Positions 17,453-26,065 of a DNA stretch of 51,785 nucleotides are shown one piece after another; position 1 is the stretch's first letter, and every line of letters starts with the position of its first letter. Below the pieces are notes generated by a model. That model searched no databases and was not told the origin of the DNA. It was given only the letters and a program-made list of their open reading frames with translations. Source of the stretch: Polaromonas sp. A23 (GTDB lineage Bacteria > Pseudomonadota > Gammaproteobacteria > Burkholderiales > Burkholderiaceae_C). The position numbers were made by a program, and so were the translations under genes. The stretch spans positions 1-51,785 of the forward strand of contig NZ_MUNO01000028.1 in assembly GCF_002001015.1 (NCBI RefSeq), written 5' to 3'.

Positions 17453-18343
17453 ATGTTCGCCCGCCCGCCTTACCCGGCCCCTTCTGTTACCCGCCGCTCT
17501 GCCCTGCTGGGCGGCCTGGGTTTGCTCGCGCTTCCGGCCGGCGGTTGGGCGGCAACGCCTGCTGAAGCCAGCGTTTGGCCGCGGGCCTTGCAGGTGCCCG
17601 GCGGTATTGCGCGGCTGCCGCTGGGTGCTGCGCCAACGCGGCCGGTGGCCCACCTGCCAGGCGGCGACGGCCCGGTGCCCTTGCTGGTGCTGGGCGACAC
17701 CTCGCACTGGACAGCGCTGGTGGGGGTGGCGCTTTCGGCAGAGCCCGGCGAGGCGCACATTGTTGTGCAGGCCGGCGAAGGCGCGTCGCGTGAGCTGGCC
17801 TACACCATTGCTCCCAAGCGCTATAGCGAGCAGCGCCTGACCGTGCCGCCGCGCACGGTGGATCTCTCGCCCGAAGACCAGGCTCGGTTTGAGCGGGAGC
17901 GTGCGCACCAGGCGACAGTGATGGCGACTTTCAGCGAACCCCCACTACAAAACACATTGCGCATGCGGGTACCAGTGCCGGGGCGGCGCTCCAGCTCTTT
18001 CGGGCTGCGCCGCGTCTTCAACGGCCAGGCGCGCAACCCGCACAGCGGTATGGACATTGCCGCCGGCACGGGCACGCCGGTGGTGGCGCCGCTGCCGGCG
18101 CGGGTGATTGACACCGGCGACTATTTCTTCAACGGCCAAACGGTGTGGCTGGACCACGGTGGCGGGCTGCTGAGCATGGTGTGCCACCTGAGCGCCATAG
18201 ACGTCAAAACCGGTGACATGCTCAAAACCGGCGAGCGCCTGGGCGCCGTGGGCGCCACCGGCCGGGTGACCGGCCCGCACCTGCACTGGGGCGTGATGCT
18301 GAACCGCACCATGGTGGACCCAGCGCTGTTTTTGGCGGCTTGA
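17453..18343 (+). CDS. M23-family metallopeptidase with twin-arginine signal
   Basis: A 296-residue exported peptidase. The N-terminus has a Tat-type motif (TRRSALLGG, Arg14-Arg15) and cleavage near GWA-A. The C-terminal lysostaphin-type domain carries the zinc-binding residues His197 and Asp201 (HSGMD) and His278 with His276 in HLHWG, plus a conserved HL at 245-246. Such enzymes cleave peptidoglycan cross-bridges or act as scaffolds in the periplasm. All catalytic residues seem present, so activity is likely. A dispersed repeat follows its stop. Confidence 0.88.
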   Translation: MFARPPYPAPSVTRRSALLGGLGLLALPAGGWAATPAEASVWPRALQVPGGIARLPLGAAPTRPVAHLPGGDGPVPLLVLGDTSHWTALVGVALSAEPGEAHIVVQAGEGASRELAYTIAPKRYSEQRLTVPPRTVDLSPEDQARFERERAHQATVMATFSEPPLQNTLRMRVPVPGRRSSSFGLRRVFNGQARNPHSGMDIAAGTGTPVVAPLPARVIDTGDYFFNGQTVWLDHGGGLLSMVCHLSAIDVKTGDMLKTGERLGAVGATGRVTGPHLHWGVMLNRTMVDPALFLAA

Positions 18344-18397
18344 GCGACCAGCGCGCGCCAGACGGCCCAAAACCTCGTTTTTGCCGTTTTACCCAAT

Positions 18398-18464
18398 AAT
18401 TTCAAGCAAAATGTGCCGTTTGCCCAATAAACACGGGGTCAAGCAGCTCCTGAAAACATAGCAA
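18398..18464 (-). repeat. Dispersed two-hairpin repeat, copy between convergent genes
   Basis: On the minus strand, TTGCTATGTTTTCAGGAGC forms the left arm. CCCCGTGTTTATTGGG forms the right arm, followed by a GGCACATTTTG tail. It lies downstream of the minus-strand binding-protein gene (stop 18626), in the orientation a terminator would need, and just past the convergent M23 gene. Confidence 0.7.
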
Positions 18465-18550
18465 CCTGCCTGTCGATTTTTGCTGCCGACGTCTGCTGCA
18501 AGTCCACCGGACGCGCAAAGAAAAAGCGGCGCACCACTTTCGCAATGCGC

Positions 18551-18586
18551 CACTTCGGCCACTTCGGCCACTTCGGCCACTTCGAC
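18551..18586. repeat. 9-bp tandem repeat, four units
   Basis: CACTTCGGC is repeated at 18551, 18560 and 18569, with a fourth unit at 18578 ending in AC instead of GC. It lies between two convergent genes, 40 bases past the stop of the binding-protein gene. Confidence 0.85.
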
Positions 18587-18625
18587 CGCTCCGGCCGCTT
18601 TGAGCGGCGATCGCTATTTGCCAAT

Positions 18626-19777
18626 CTACTTTTGAAGGCTGCCGCTGGAATTGATGATAGAAAGATCTACACCACCCCAGCCGGTCCGCTGGTTGGCTGT
18701 GTAGTTGACATAGACACCGCCCAGGTTGTATTCCCCCAGATTGGACAAGGCTTGCAGCACGGCGGCGCGGGTCGGCGTTTTGCCCGCCCGCCGGACAGCT
18801 TCCACAGCGATCTTCGCGCCCATGTAGCCCTCGAGGCTTGCGAAAGACAAGGCCTCGCCAGCGGCGTACTTCTTCATGTCCGCTTGATACTCGGTGATAA
18901 CCGCCTTGGAAGGAACGAAAGGGAAAGGCACGGCCTGACTCAAGACGATGCCACGAGCTTTATCCTTGCCAGTGGCATTGACCAGGCCGTCGTGCTGCAG
19001 CACCGACAAGCCATAGATCTGCACCGCACCACCAGGAACGTCGCGGACCGCCTTGACGAATTCAAACGCAGGCTTTCCCGCAGCCAGCAAAATAATGCCC
19101 TTGGGGCGCTTCTCTGCGATGGCGGCAACGGCCGCGCGAACGCTCGCATCCAGCTTGTCGGGCGCGGCGTCAAGTACCTGCTGCGTTGCGATCTTGACGC
19201 CCAGTGGACCGCTGAGCTGGGTCGTCAACTGCGCAAGGGGTGGACCGAAGGCAATGCTCATGTTGACGATGGCCAGCGAGTCCTTGCCCCAAGTCTTTGC
19301 TTCCTTGAGAAGGCTGCCAACTTCATCCGCGTAGCCGCTGCGCAGGGGAAACACATTAGCGGCAGAAATCACGTTTTTATCGCCCTGCAGCGGCGCAATC
19401 AGCGCTATGCCGTTCTTGCTCGGCAAGTCCTGCTTGGCGATTTCAGCAAGGCCGGCGCTGTTGAGAAAGCCCAACAGCCCGATCACCGCCGGGTCGCCGA
19501 TGAGCTGCTGGGTCAATTCAACCATTTTTGGGCCCTGCAGACTGTCATCCAGCGTGACCAGCTTGAGTTTGTTGCCCTGCAGGGTGTTGCCCGCATTGAC
19601 CCTGTCGAAATAGGCCTGGATACCCGTTGCCAGGCCTTTGGCGTTCGAGGCCGAGGCCGGATTGGTCTGTGAGGCGACCTGCCCAAAGACCAGTTCGATG
19701 GCGTGGCTGGAAATCGGCAGGGCCAGGATCGCAAGTGCTGCCATGGTGGTAGTGAAGCGCGAGAAGTTGAGAGCCAT
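18626..19777 (-). CDS. ABC transporter periplasmic binding protein, branched-chain/aromatic type (second)
   Basis: A 383-residue periplasmic binding protein of the Leu/Ile/Val family (type I fold). The signal peptide ends near SHA-I (residue 26). The mature part starts with the typical LVFGQVASQT and contains SLEGYMGAKIAVEAV near the end. It has no own permease genes; it is the last gene of the aromatic cluster, 131 bases after nagL, and may feed the LivHMGF system upstream or recognise a different substrate. AGGAGG precedes the ATG. A 9-bp tandem repeat and a dispersed repeat lie beyond its stop. Confidence 0.88.
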   Translation of the reverse strand: MALNFSRFTTTMAALAILALPISSHAIELVFGQVASQTNPASASNAKGLATGIQAYFDRVNAGNTLQGNKLKLVTLDDSLQGPKMVELTQQLIGDPAVIGLLGFLNSAGLAEIAKQDLPSKNGIALIAPLQGDKNVISAANVFPLRSGYADEVGSLLKEAKTWGKDSLAIVNMSIAFGPPLAQLTTQLSGPLGVKIATQQVLDAAPDKLDASVRAAVAAIAEKRPKGIILLAAGKPAFEFVKAVRDVPGGAVQIYGLSVLQHDGLVNATGKDKARGIVLSQAVPFPFVPSKAVITEYQADMKKYAAGEALSFASLEGYMGAKIAVEAVRRAGKTPTRAAVLQALSNLGEYNLGGVYVNYTANQRTGWGGVDLSIINSSGSLQK

Positions 19778-19908
19778 ACAGCCTCCTAAAAATCAGCAGT
19801 ACACCACCAGGGAAACGTAATTCAAATGGGTTAAACCCCAAGGTATTACATTGACGCTGCCCGAATTGCCCTCGACCAGCAATTTCAAGCGCCAAAGTGG
19901 TGCAATGG

Positions 19909-20559
19909 TCATTCAGCATCAGGTTGCCGCGCAGGCTGAGCCTCCGCGAAAGCGGGTAGCGCCTGGCATGCCGCGTAGACAGCCATCACCTTCCTGCATC
20001 TGGAGAGATCCACATTGAAGCGTTGCGCGCTGAAGACTTGTGGCACCAGGCAACAGTCAGCCATCGTGGGAACGTTGCCAAAGCAGAAATCACCGTGCCG
20101 ATCAAGTCTTTCCAGATGCTGTTCAAGCGCCTCAAGGCCGAGGGTGATCCAGTGCTTGATCCACTCGCTTCTTTTCTCCTCCGAAACATCCATGAACTCG
20201 GACAGGTATTTCAGAACGCGCAAGTTGTTGAGCGGATGAATATCGCAGGCGATTCCCAAAGAAAGCTGGCGCACAAAAGCCCTGTCGGCCGGTGACGACG
20301 GCAAGAGGGGATTTTGCGGGTACACCTCATCAAGGTATTCCATGATGGCCAGGGACTGGCTCAACTGAATCCCGGGCTCGCTCAGAACCGGTACTGACGC
20401 TTGCGGATTGATGGCCATAAACGCCTTGTCAAACTGCTCTCCGCCGTTGCGATTGAGGTGAACGAAGACATGTTCTGCGTCCAGGCCCTTCAGATTCAAC
20501 GCGATGCGAACGCGGTAGGCCGCCGAGCTGCGAAAGTAGGTGTGAAGAACGCGGGCCAT
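19909..20559 (-). CDS. nagL: Maleylpyruvate isomerase, zeta-class glutathione transferase
   Basis: A 216-residue GST of the zeta class. It isomerises maleylpyruvate, the product of gentisate cleavage, to fumarylpyruvate with glutathione as cofactor. The active-site motif SSAAYRVRIAL (11-21) and the glutathione-site NPQASVPVL are present. The related maleylacetoacetate isomerase (maiA) has the same fold, but the gentisate genes upstream in the same run favour maleylpyruvate. Its start follows the livF stop with no spacer, so it is translationally coupled to the transporter ATPase. gshA at the right of the window supplies its cofactor in principle. Confidence 0.88.
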   Translation of the reverse strand: MARVLHTYFRSSAAYRVRIALNLKGLDAEHVFVHLNRNGGEQFDKAFMAINPQASVPVLSEPGIQLSQSLAIMEYLDEVYPQNPLLPSSPADRAFVRQLSLGIACDIHPLNNLRVLKYLSEFMDVSEEKRSEWIKHWITLGLEALEQHLERLDRHGDFCFGNVPTMADCCLVPQVFSAQRFNVDLSRCRKVMAVYAACQALPAFAEAQPARQPDAE

Positions 20560-21273
20560 TCAAACCCCCAGGTATTGGTGAACAATTTCAGGACGGCCGC
20601 GCAGCTCGTCTGAGCTTCCTTGCCATACAACGCAGCCTTTTTCAATCACAAAGTGCCGGTCGGCCAGGCCCATCAGCGCTTTCACGTTTTTATCGATGAC
20701 GATCTGCGACAGGCCCTCCTTCTTCAGATCAGCAAGCGCGCGCCAGATTTCGTTTCGAATCACGGGGGCCAGGCCCTCCGTTGCTTCGTCGAGCACCAGC
20801 AGCCGCGGATTGGTCATCAGCGCACGGCCGATGGCCAGCATCTGCTGCTCACCCCCCGAAAGTTGCGATCCCAAATTATTGCGGCGCTCTTTCAAGCGCG
20901 GGAAAAAGGCGTAGGTACGCTCCAGTTCCCAGGTCTTGCCATTGCTCTTTTTGTCGTCGCGCGCGGTCGCCACCAGGTTTTCTTCGACCGTCAGGTTGGG
21001 AAACACTTGCCGGCCTTCGGGTACCAGCGCCAGGCCCTGGCGCGCGATGCGGTGCGAAGGCAAATGATCCACACGGGCACCGGCAACCCACACGCTTCCG
21101 GAGGCCACGGGCAGCATGCCAAACAAACATTTGACAGTGGTGGAGCGGCCCATGCCATTGCGCCCCAGCAGGGTCACCACCTCGCCTGGGCCCACATCGA
21201 ATGAAATGTCGAACAGTGCCTGCGCATGGCCATACGAGGCCTGCAGGCCCTTGACGGATAAAAATGGCGTCAT
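20560..21273 (-). CDS. livF: LivF-type ABC transporter ATPase with Arg in Walker A
   Basis: A 237-residue ATPase of the branched-chain amino acid importer family. Signature LSGGEQ (138-143) and Walker B LVLDEATEGLAP are intact. Walker A reads GRNGMGRST, with Arg43 where the nucleotide-binding Lys is expected. The switch region reads VIDKN instead of the usual VEQN of LivF. The partner LivG has a normal Walker A, so the heterodimer may keep one full site. The start at 21273 is chosen because AAGGA precedes it and the domain begins there. It is 19 bases after livG and abuts nagL. Confidence 0.9.
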   Translation of the reverse strand: MTPFLSVKGLQASYGHAQALFDISFDVGPGEVVTLLGRNGMGRSTTVKCLFGMLPVASGSVWVAGARVDHLPSHRIARQGLALVPEGRQVFPNLTVEENLVATARDDKKSNGKTWELERTYAFFPRLKERRNNLGSQLSGGEQQMLAIGRALMTNPRLLVLDEATEGLAPVIRNEIWRALADLKKEGLSQIVIDKNVKALMGLADRHFVIEKGCVVWQGSSDELRGRPEIVHQYLGV

Positions 21274-21292
21274 GACTTTTTCCTTGCCCGCT

Positions 21293-22045
21293 TCATGCTT
21301 CGGCTTCTTCGCCGAGGTAGACCGCCCGCACTTCCGGGTGGTTGCGAATTTCATCGGGTGTGCCGGTGAATAAAATTTTTCCGTAAACCAGCACGCTGAT
21401 GCGGTCTGCCAGCGCAAACACCGCATCCATGTCGTGCTCGACCAGCAAGATGGTGTACTGGCGCTTCAGCCGCTGCAGCAGCGCGATGACGGCGGCGGAT
21501 TCCTGAACACTCATGCCGGCCATGGGCTCATCGAGCAGCAAAAACTTGGGGCCGGCGGCCAGGCTCATGGCCAGCTCCAGTTGCCTGCGTTCGCCGTAAC
21601 CCAGGTCGCCGGCCGCCACGTTGTGTCGATGCGCGAGGCCGGTGGCCTCGAGTGCTTCTTCGGCAAACTTGCGTGCCTCCTTGCTCGCAAGCATCGGAGT
21701 CCAGAACCTGAAGGCATGCTGTCGTGAGCCAAGCGCCGCGAACGTGGCGTTCTCCAGCACGCTGAAGTCTTCGAAGATCGAGGTGATCTGGTACGAGCGC
21801 AACAAGCCACGCTTCGCGCGTTCATGGATAGGCAACGCGGACACATCCGCGCCATCGAACCAGACGCGGCCGCTGTTCGGCGCGAGCTCGCCTGACAGCT
21901 GGTTGATCAGCGTGGTCTTGCCGGCACCGTTGGGGCCGATGATGGCGTGCAGTTCGCCCTCGCCGATGTCGAGCGACACCGCGTCGGTGACCAGCAGCGC
22001 GCCGTAGCGTTTGGTGAGGGATTCAGTGCGAAGTACGCTGGCCAT
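21293..22045 (-). CDS. livG: LivG-type ABC transporter ATPase
   Basis: A 250-residue ATPase of the branched-chain-type importer. Walker A is GPNGAGKT (37-44), the signature is LGYGERRQLE, Walker B is LLLDEPMAGM, and the H-loop is VEHD. The C-terminal extension typical of LivG (GTPDEIRNHPEVRAVYLGE) is complete. The ATG overlaps the livM stop by one base. With LivF it should power import through LivH-LivM, here probably of an aromatic acid because of the surrounding catabolic genes. Confidence 0.93.
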   Translation of the reverse strand: MASVLRTESLTKRYGALLVTDAVSLDIGEGELHAIIGPNGAGKTTLINQLSGELAPNSGRVWFDGADVSALPIHERAKRGLLRSYQITSIFEDFSVLENATFAALGSRQHAFRFWTPMLASKEARKFAEEALEATGLAHRHNVAAGDLGYGERRQLELAMSLAAGPKFLLLDEPMAGMSVQESAAVIALLQRLKRQYTILLVEHDMDAVFALADRISVLVYGKILFTGTPDEIRNHPEVRAVYLGEEAEA

Positions 22046-23058
22046 TACAGGGCTCCCTGTGCGGTACCCGTCGTCGCAACGACCGAGGGGGTGGCTCTTT
22101 GAGCCGGTTTTCCCCGTGAATCAAAGCGCTGCAGCAGGCCGACGATGCCGCGGTTTCCCAAGAGCGTGACGATGACAATGAACGGGCCGAAGATGACCAT
22201 CCAGTGCTCGGTAAAGCCTTTGAGGATTTCTTCGAGGCCAAGAAAAACCAGCGCGCCCATCAAGGGGCCAAACACCGTACCCAGACCGCCAATCACCACG
22301 ATAACGATCAGCTCGCCGGAGACCGACCAGGCCAGCGTGCTGGGCGAGGCGAAGGCATTGAGGTTGGCCAGCAGCAGGCCGGCCACACCGCACAACATGC
22401 CCGACATCACATAGGCCAGCAGCTGGTAGCGCAGCACCGGAATGCCGGCGGCTTTGACGCGGCGTGTGTTCTGCTTGGCCCCACGGATCACCATGCCGAA
22501 GGGCGCAACGCGCAGCCTGGCCAGCCACCAGATCGACAACACCAGAACAACGAAGGCCACGACGTAGACGTTGGTCGCGGACGACAGGTCGAGCGGGCCG
22601 AAACGGCTGGGCAATGCAATGGACATGCCGTCATCGCCGCCATAGTTCTTCAGGCTCACGAACAGGAAGTAGCCCATCTGGGCGAAGGCCAGCGTGATCA
22701 TGATGAAGGCGATGCCGGTGGTGCGCAGGCTGATGACGCCTGTGACCAGCGCAACCAGACCGCACGCGCCCAGGCACAGCGCCAGGTGCATCCAGCCGCT
22801 GCCGACACCATGAAAAGAGGCGAGCCCGACGGCATAACTTCCCAGCCCGAGAAAGAGCGAATGGCCGAAGCTCACCAGCCCGCCGTAACCCAGCGCCATG
22901 TTCAGTGCGCAGGCGGCAATGGCGTAGATGATGATGCGCGCGAAGAAGGCTACGTAAAATGGCTGGTCGGTGGCTTGCGCGACGAAAGGCACGGTGGCCA
23001 GCAATAGCAAGACCAGCAAGGGAACCCAGGTGCTGGGACGTGAAAGAAGTGAGTTCAT
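22045..23058 (-). CDS. livM: LivM-type ABC transporter permease
   Basis: An inner-membrane permease of about 337 residues with eight to ten hydrophobic segments. It carries typical LivM blocks: ALNMALGYGGLVSFGHSLFL, an EAA-like loop (VIRGAKQNTRRVKAAGI), and VIGGLGTVFGPLMGA. An ATG at 23058 is preceded by AGGTGA. An in-frame GTG at 23067 would overlap the livH stop by 4 bases, so the start is ambiguous by three codons. The C-terminal tail is long and polar. Confidence 0.92.
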   Translation of the reverse strand: MNSLLSRPSTWVPLLVLLLLATVPFVAQATDQPFYVAFFARIIIYAIAACALNMALGYGGLVSFGHSLFLGLGSYAVGLASFHGVGSGWMHLALCLGACGLVALVTGVISLRTTGIAFIMITLAFAQMGYFLFVSLKNYGGDDGMSIALPSRFGPLDLSSATNVYVVAFVVLVLSIWWLARLRVAPFGMVIRGAKQNTRRVKAAGIPVLRYQLLAYVMSGMLCGVAGLLLANLNAFASPSTLAWSVSGELIVIVVIGGLGTVFGPLMGALVFLGLEEILKGFTEHWMVIFGPFIVIVTLLGNRGIVGLLQRFDSRGKPAQRATPSVVATTGTAQGAL

Positions 23059-23063
23059 GGTTT

Positions 23064-23981
23064 TCACCTGTTGGCTGGAAAGAGGCCTTGCGGTCGCCAG
23101 GCCAGAACCACCGCCATCAGCAGATAGACCAGCATCGAGGCCAGTGCCGGGCCTGCCGCGTCGGCGAGCGAGCGCTCGGTGACCTGCCGCAGGATGAGGG
23201 GTAGAAATGCGCGGCCCAGAGTGTCGACAATGCCGACGATGAGCGCCGCATAAAAGGCGCCGGTGACCGAGCCGATGCCACCAATCACGATGACGACCAG
23301 TGTGGTGATGAGCACCGCCTCGCCCATGCCGGACTGCACCGACAGGATTGGCCCGGCCATCGCGCCTGCCAGACCAGCAAGCATGGCGCCGACCGCAAAC
23401 AGCATGGCGTTGAGCAGCCGGATATTGACGCCGAGTGCGGCGACCATGGCAGGGTTGACCGCGCCGGCCCGGATCAACATGCCCACGCGGGTCTTGTTGA
23501 TCAGCAGCCAGGAACCCACCGCAACCACCAGCCCGACGACGATGATGGCAAACCGGTAGGCCGGGTAGCTGAAGCCGGCAATAGGGATGGCGCCGCTCAG
23601 CAACTCCGGCACCTGCAAAAACACCGGCTGCGGGCCCCAGATGATGCGCACCAGCTCATTGAAGAACAACACCAGGCCAAAAGTGGCCAGCACATGGTCA
23701 AGGTGGTCGCGCCGGTAGAGGCGCGCGACTGCGACGAACTCCAGTGCCAGGCCCAGCAGCAGCGAGCCCAGCATGGCCGCCAGCAAGGCCAGCCCGAAGG
23801 AGCCGGTGTACTGGAAGGCCGTGGCCGCGAAGTACGCGCCCATCATGTACAGCGAGCCGTGCGCCAGGTTGACGAAGCTCATGATGCCGAAGACCAGCGT
23901 CAGGCCTGCTGCCAGCAAAAACAGCAAGACACCGTACTGCAGGCCGTTGAGCAGCTGCGCGAAAACCATCGTGCCGTTCAT
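23064..23981 (-). CDS. livH: LivH-type ABC transporter permease
   Basis: A 305-residue inner-membrane permease with about eight hydrophobic segments. Conserved blocks include LNGLQYGVLLFLLAAGLTLV at the N-terminus, IMSFVNLAHGSLYMMGAY, and VIVIGGIGSVTGAFYAAL. It forms the translocation pore with LivM. It starts 4 bases after the upstream binding-protein gene, so transport genes are tightly packed. Homologues in aromatic catabolic clusters carry benzoate- or phenylalkanoate-type substrates; the exact ligand here is inferred from context only. Confidence 0.93.
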   Translation of the reverse strand: MNGTMVFAQLLNGLQYGVLLFLLAAGLTLVFGIMSFVNLAHGSLYMMGAYFAATAFQYTGSFGLALLAAMLGSLLLGLALEFVAVARLYRRDHLDHVLATFGLVLFFNELVRIIWGPQPVFLQVPELLSGAIPIAGFSYPAYRFAIIVVGLVVAVGSWLLINKTRVGMLIRAGAVNPAMVAALGVNIRLLNAMLFAVGAMLAGLAGAMAGPILSVQSGMGEAVLITTLVVIVIGGIGSVTGAFYAALIVGIVDTLGRAFLPLILRQVTERSLADAAGPALASMLVYLLMAVVLAWRPQGLFPANR

Positions 23982-23985
23982 GGCG

Positions 23986-25182
23986 TCACTTCAGCGCGCA
24001 CTGCGCGTGGTAGGCATCGCTCTGCTTGGCCAGCGGCGTCCCAATCAGTTTCCCGACAACGTTGCCGCCGCTCTTGACGGTTTCGAACGCGTAGTAGTTC
24101 TGTACCGGCAGGTTGTTGTTGTTGAACGCGAACGCGCCGCGCACCGACTTGAACTCGCTGCCAGCCGCCTTGACCGCGGCGGCAAGGGCCTTGGCATCAC
24201 CGGCCTTGGCCTTGCCCAGGGCGATATTCAGAATATTGGCTGCGTCGTAAGCCGTCGCTGCGTACGCGCTGGGCGTCCGTTTGTACTTGCGTTCGAAGTC
24301 GGCAACAAACTTCTTGTTCTCTGGCGTGTCGAGCGCAGCGTCCCACATCGCGCCGCTGATGCTGCCAACAGCCGCGTCACGCAGGCCCGGCAGGGTCGTG
24401 CCATCAACGGTGAAGACTGAATAAAGCGGCACTTTGGCCATCAGGCCGGCCTGACTCATCTGCTTGATGAAGTTGACGCCCATGCCGCCTGGGTAGAACA
24501 CGAACACCGCATCGGGCGCGGCCGCCTGCAGTTGCGCAAGCTCGGCCGAATAGTCAGGCTGGTTCACCTGCGTGTAGACCTCGTCCACGATCTGGCCCTT
24601 GAAGTAGCGCTTGAAACCGGTCAGCATGTCTTTGCCGGCCTGGTAGTTGGGTGCCATCAGATAGACTTTTTTCAGGCCCTTGTCCTGGGCAAACTTGCCC
24701 ATGGCTTCGGCGGCGCCGTCGTTCTGCCACGCAGCGGAAAACACATTGGCCTTGCAACCGGCTCCGGCCAGCGGCGATGGGCCTGCATTCGTGGCGATGG
24801 CCACGGTGCCCGACTCGGCGATGCGCGGCAGGCTGGCCATCAGCACATTGGAAAAGCTCAAGCCCACGATGGCGTCGACCTTGTCCTTGTCGATGAACTT
24901 GCGCACGATCTGGCCGCCAATTTCAGGCTTGAGCTGGTCGTCTTCCTTCAGCACCGTGGTGGCCTGGCCGCCGAGCTTACCCCCCAGTTGCTCGACCGCC
25001 AGCATGAAGCCGTCAACCTGGTCCTGGCCAACGATGGCCTGTGGGCCAGACAAGGGCGCCATGAAGCCAATGGTGGCGGCAGCGGTGAACTGGCTGGCGC
25101 CGGTGAGTGCAAGCCCGGCCGCGGCGATCAGTGCGCTGCGGCGAAAAGGCGTCCTGGAAAGCGTCTTGGGTGTTGTGTTCAT
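23986..25182 (-). CDS. ABC transporter periplasmic binding protein (first, LivK-like)
   Basis: A 398-residue type I periplasmic binding protein. The signal peptide (about 1-36) contains FRRSALIAAAG, which is Tat-like but could be Sec. The mature protein begins ATIGFMAPLSGPQA and ends with FNNNNLPVQNYYAFE and a C-terminal Cys (QCALK); one mature Cys lies near residue 143. It delivers the ligand to LivHM. AGGAG precedes the ATG. It lies between nagAb and livH, so hydroxylase and uptake genes are probably one transcript. Confidence 0.92.
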   Translation of the reverse strand: MNTTPKTLSRTPFRRSALIAAAGLALTGASQFTAAATIGFMAPLSGPQAIVGQDQVDGFMLAVEQLGGKLGGQATTVLKEDDQLKPEIGGQIVRKFIDKDKVDAIVGLSFSNVLMASLPRIAESGTVAIATNAGPSPLAGAGCKANVFSAAWQNDGAAEAMGKFAQDKGLKKVYLMAPNYQAGKDMLTGFKRYFKGQIVDEVYTQVNQPDYSAELAQLQAAAPDAVFVFYPGGMGVNFIKQMSQAGLMAKVPLYSVFTVDGTTLPGLRDAAVGSISGAMWDAALDTPENKKFVADFERKYKRTPSAYAATAYDAANILNIALGKAKAGDAKALAAAVKAAGSEFKSVRGAFAFNNNNLPVQNYYAFETVKSGGNVVGKLIGTPLAKQSDAYHAQCALK

Positions 25183-25252
25183 GGTGTGTTGTCTCCTGCG
25201 GAATAGAGTGGTGAAAGGGATAAAAGGGTGAAAGGCGGGTCAGGCTGCGGGT

Positions 25253-25573
25253 TCAGTCAGAAATTTGCACAAAGACACGGCCGCCCTCGATGCGCACGGG
25301 GTAGCTGCGAATGTCTTCCGTGATCGGCGCGCAGGTGCCGCGGCCATTGCGCACGTCGAACTTGCCCTGGTGCAGGGGGCATTCAATTTCATGGCCGTCA
25401 AGAAAGCCGTCGCACAACCGGGCATGGCCGTGGGTACAGATGTTGTCGGTGGCAAAAATGCTGCCCTCAACTTTGTAGAAGGCAATGTCGCGGCCGCCGA
25501 CCTGCAGGCCGATCACGTCGTCTTCGGGCACGCCGGCTTCTTCGGTGGCGTCCATCCAGTTGGAATTGCTCAT
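25253..25573 (-). CDS. nagAb: Rieske ferredoxin of salicylate 5-hydroxylase
   Basis: A 106-residue Rieske [2Fe-2S] ferredoxin. The ligands are visible as CTHGH (Cys46, His48) and CPLHQG (Cys65, His68). It shuttles electrons from the reductase at 29208 to the oxygenase at 25577-27351. It lies 3 bases after the small-subunit gene. In Ralstonia U2 the equivalent nagAb also serves naphthalene dioxygenase; no such dioxygenase genes are present here, so it is probably dedicated to the hydroxylase. Confidence 0.92.
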   Translation of the reverse strand: MSNSNWMDATEEAGVPEDDVIGLQVGGRDIAFYKVEGSIFATDNICTHGHARLCDGFLDGHEIECPLHQGKFDVRNGRGTCAPITEDIRSYPVRIEGGRVFVQISD

Positions 25574-25576
25574 GGT

Positions 25577-26065
25577 TTAAATCGGGTAGATGATGGAGTT
25601 GGGGATCATTTCGCTGTCGTACACGCACAGGCGCGAAGCGAACTTCAGGCCTTCGGGCGTGCGCACGATCACGTCGATGTAGCGGCCGACATTGAAGACA
25701 GTCGACTCTTGTGACAGCTTGGTGCGGAAAACCGCGTAGTTGGCTTCCGACTCGAAGCGGTTGCTGTCAACCGAGCGAATCAACGGCGCGCCGACGACGT
25801 GGCGCTGGTAATACGGGTCATGGAACAAGGTCTCGCGGATGCCATAGACCCGATCCTTCAGCATGCCCTTGCTTTCAAAAAAAAGTGTCGCCAGCGGAAA
25901 CCCACGTTCATGGTTTTCGCGCGGAATCAGCTTGTAGATGCAGTCTTCTGTGAAGAACTCGGGCCACAAGTCCCAGTTGCCAGAATCGACCGCCTGGGCG
26001 TAATCGGCATACAACTGCACCACCTGCAGGTAGTCTTCGAAATTGAGGTTAACGGCGGCGCTCAT
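25577..26065 (-). CDS. nagH: Salicylate 5-hydroxylase small (beta) subunit
   Basis: A 162-residue ring-hydroxylating oxygenase beta subunit (SnoaL/NTF2-like fold). Diagnostic blocks are [20 protein letters not shown] near the start and [15 protein letters not shown] in the middle. It structures the alpha3beta3 oxygenase without metal centres of its own. The start overlaps the nagG stop by 4 bases (ATGA), so the subunits are coupled. Resemblance is to NagH of salicylate 5-hydroxylases; anthranilate-type hydroxylases are a possible alternative. Confidence 0.9.
   Translation of the reverse strand: MSAAVNLNFEDYLQVVQLYADYAQAVDSGNWDLWPEFFTEDCIYKLIPRENHERGFPLATLFFESKGMLKDRVYGIRETLFHDPYYQRHVVGAPLIRSVDSNRFESEANYAVFRTKLSQESTVFNVGRYIDVIVRTPEGLKFASRLCVYDSEMIPNSIIYPI

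Noticed and set aside
19879..19894. Sigma-54-like promoter upstream of the last binding-protein gene (TGGCGC and TTGC on the minus strand)
   Set aside because: The spacing between GG and GC is one base longer than the strict sigma-54 spacing, so it is probably chance.
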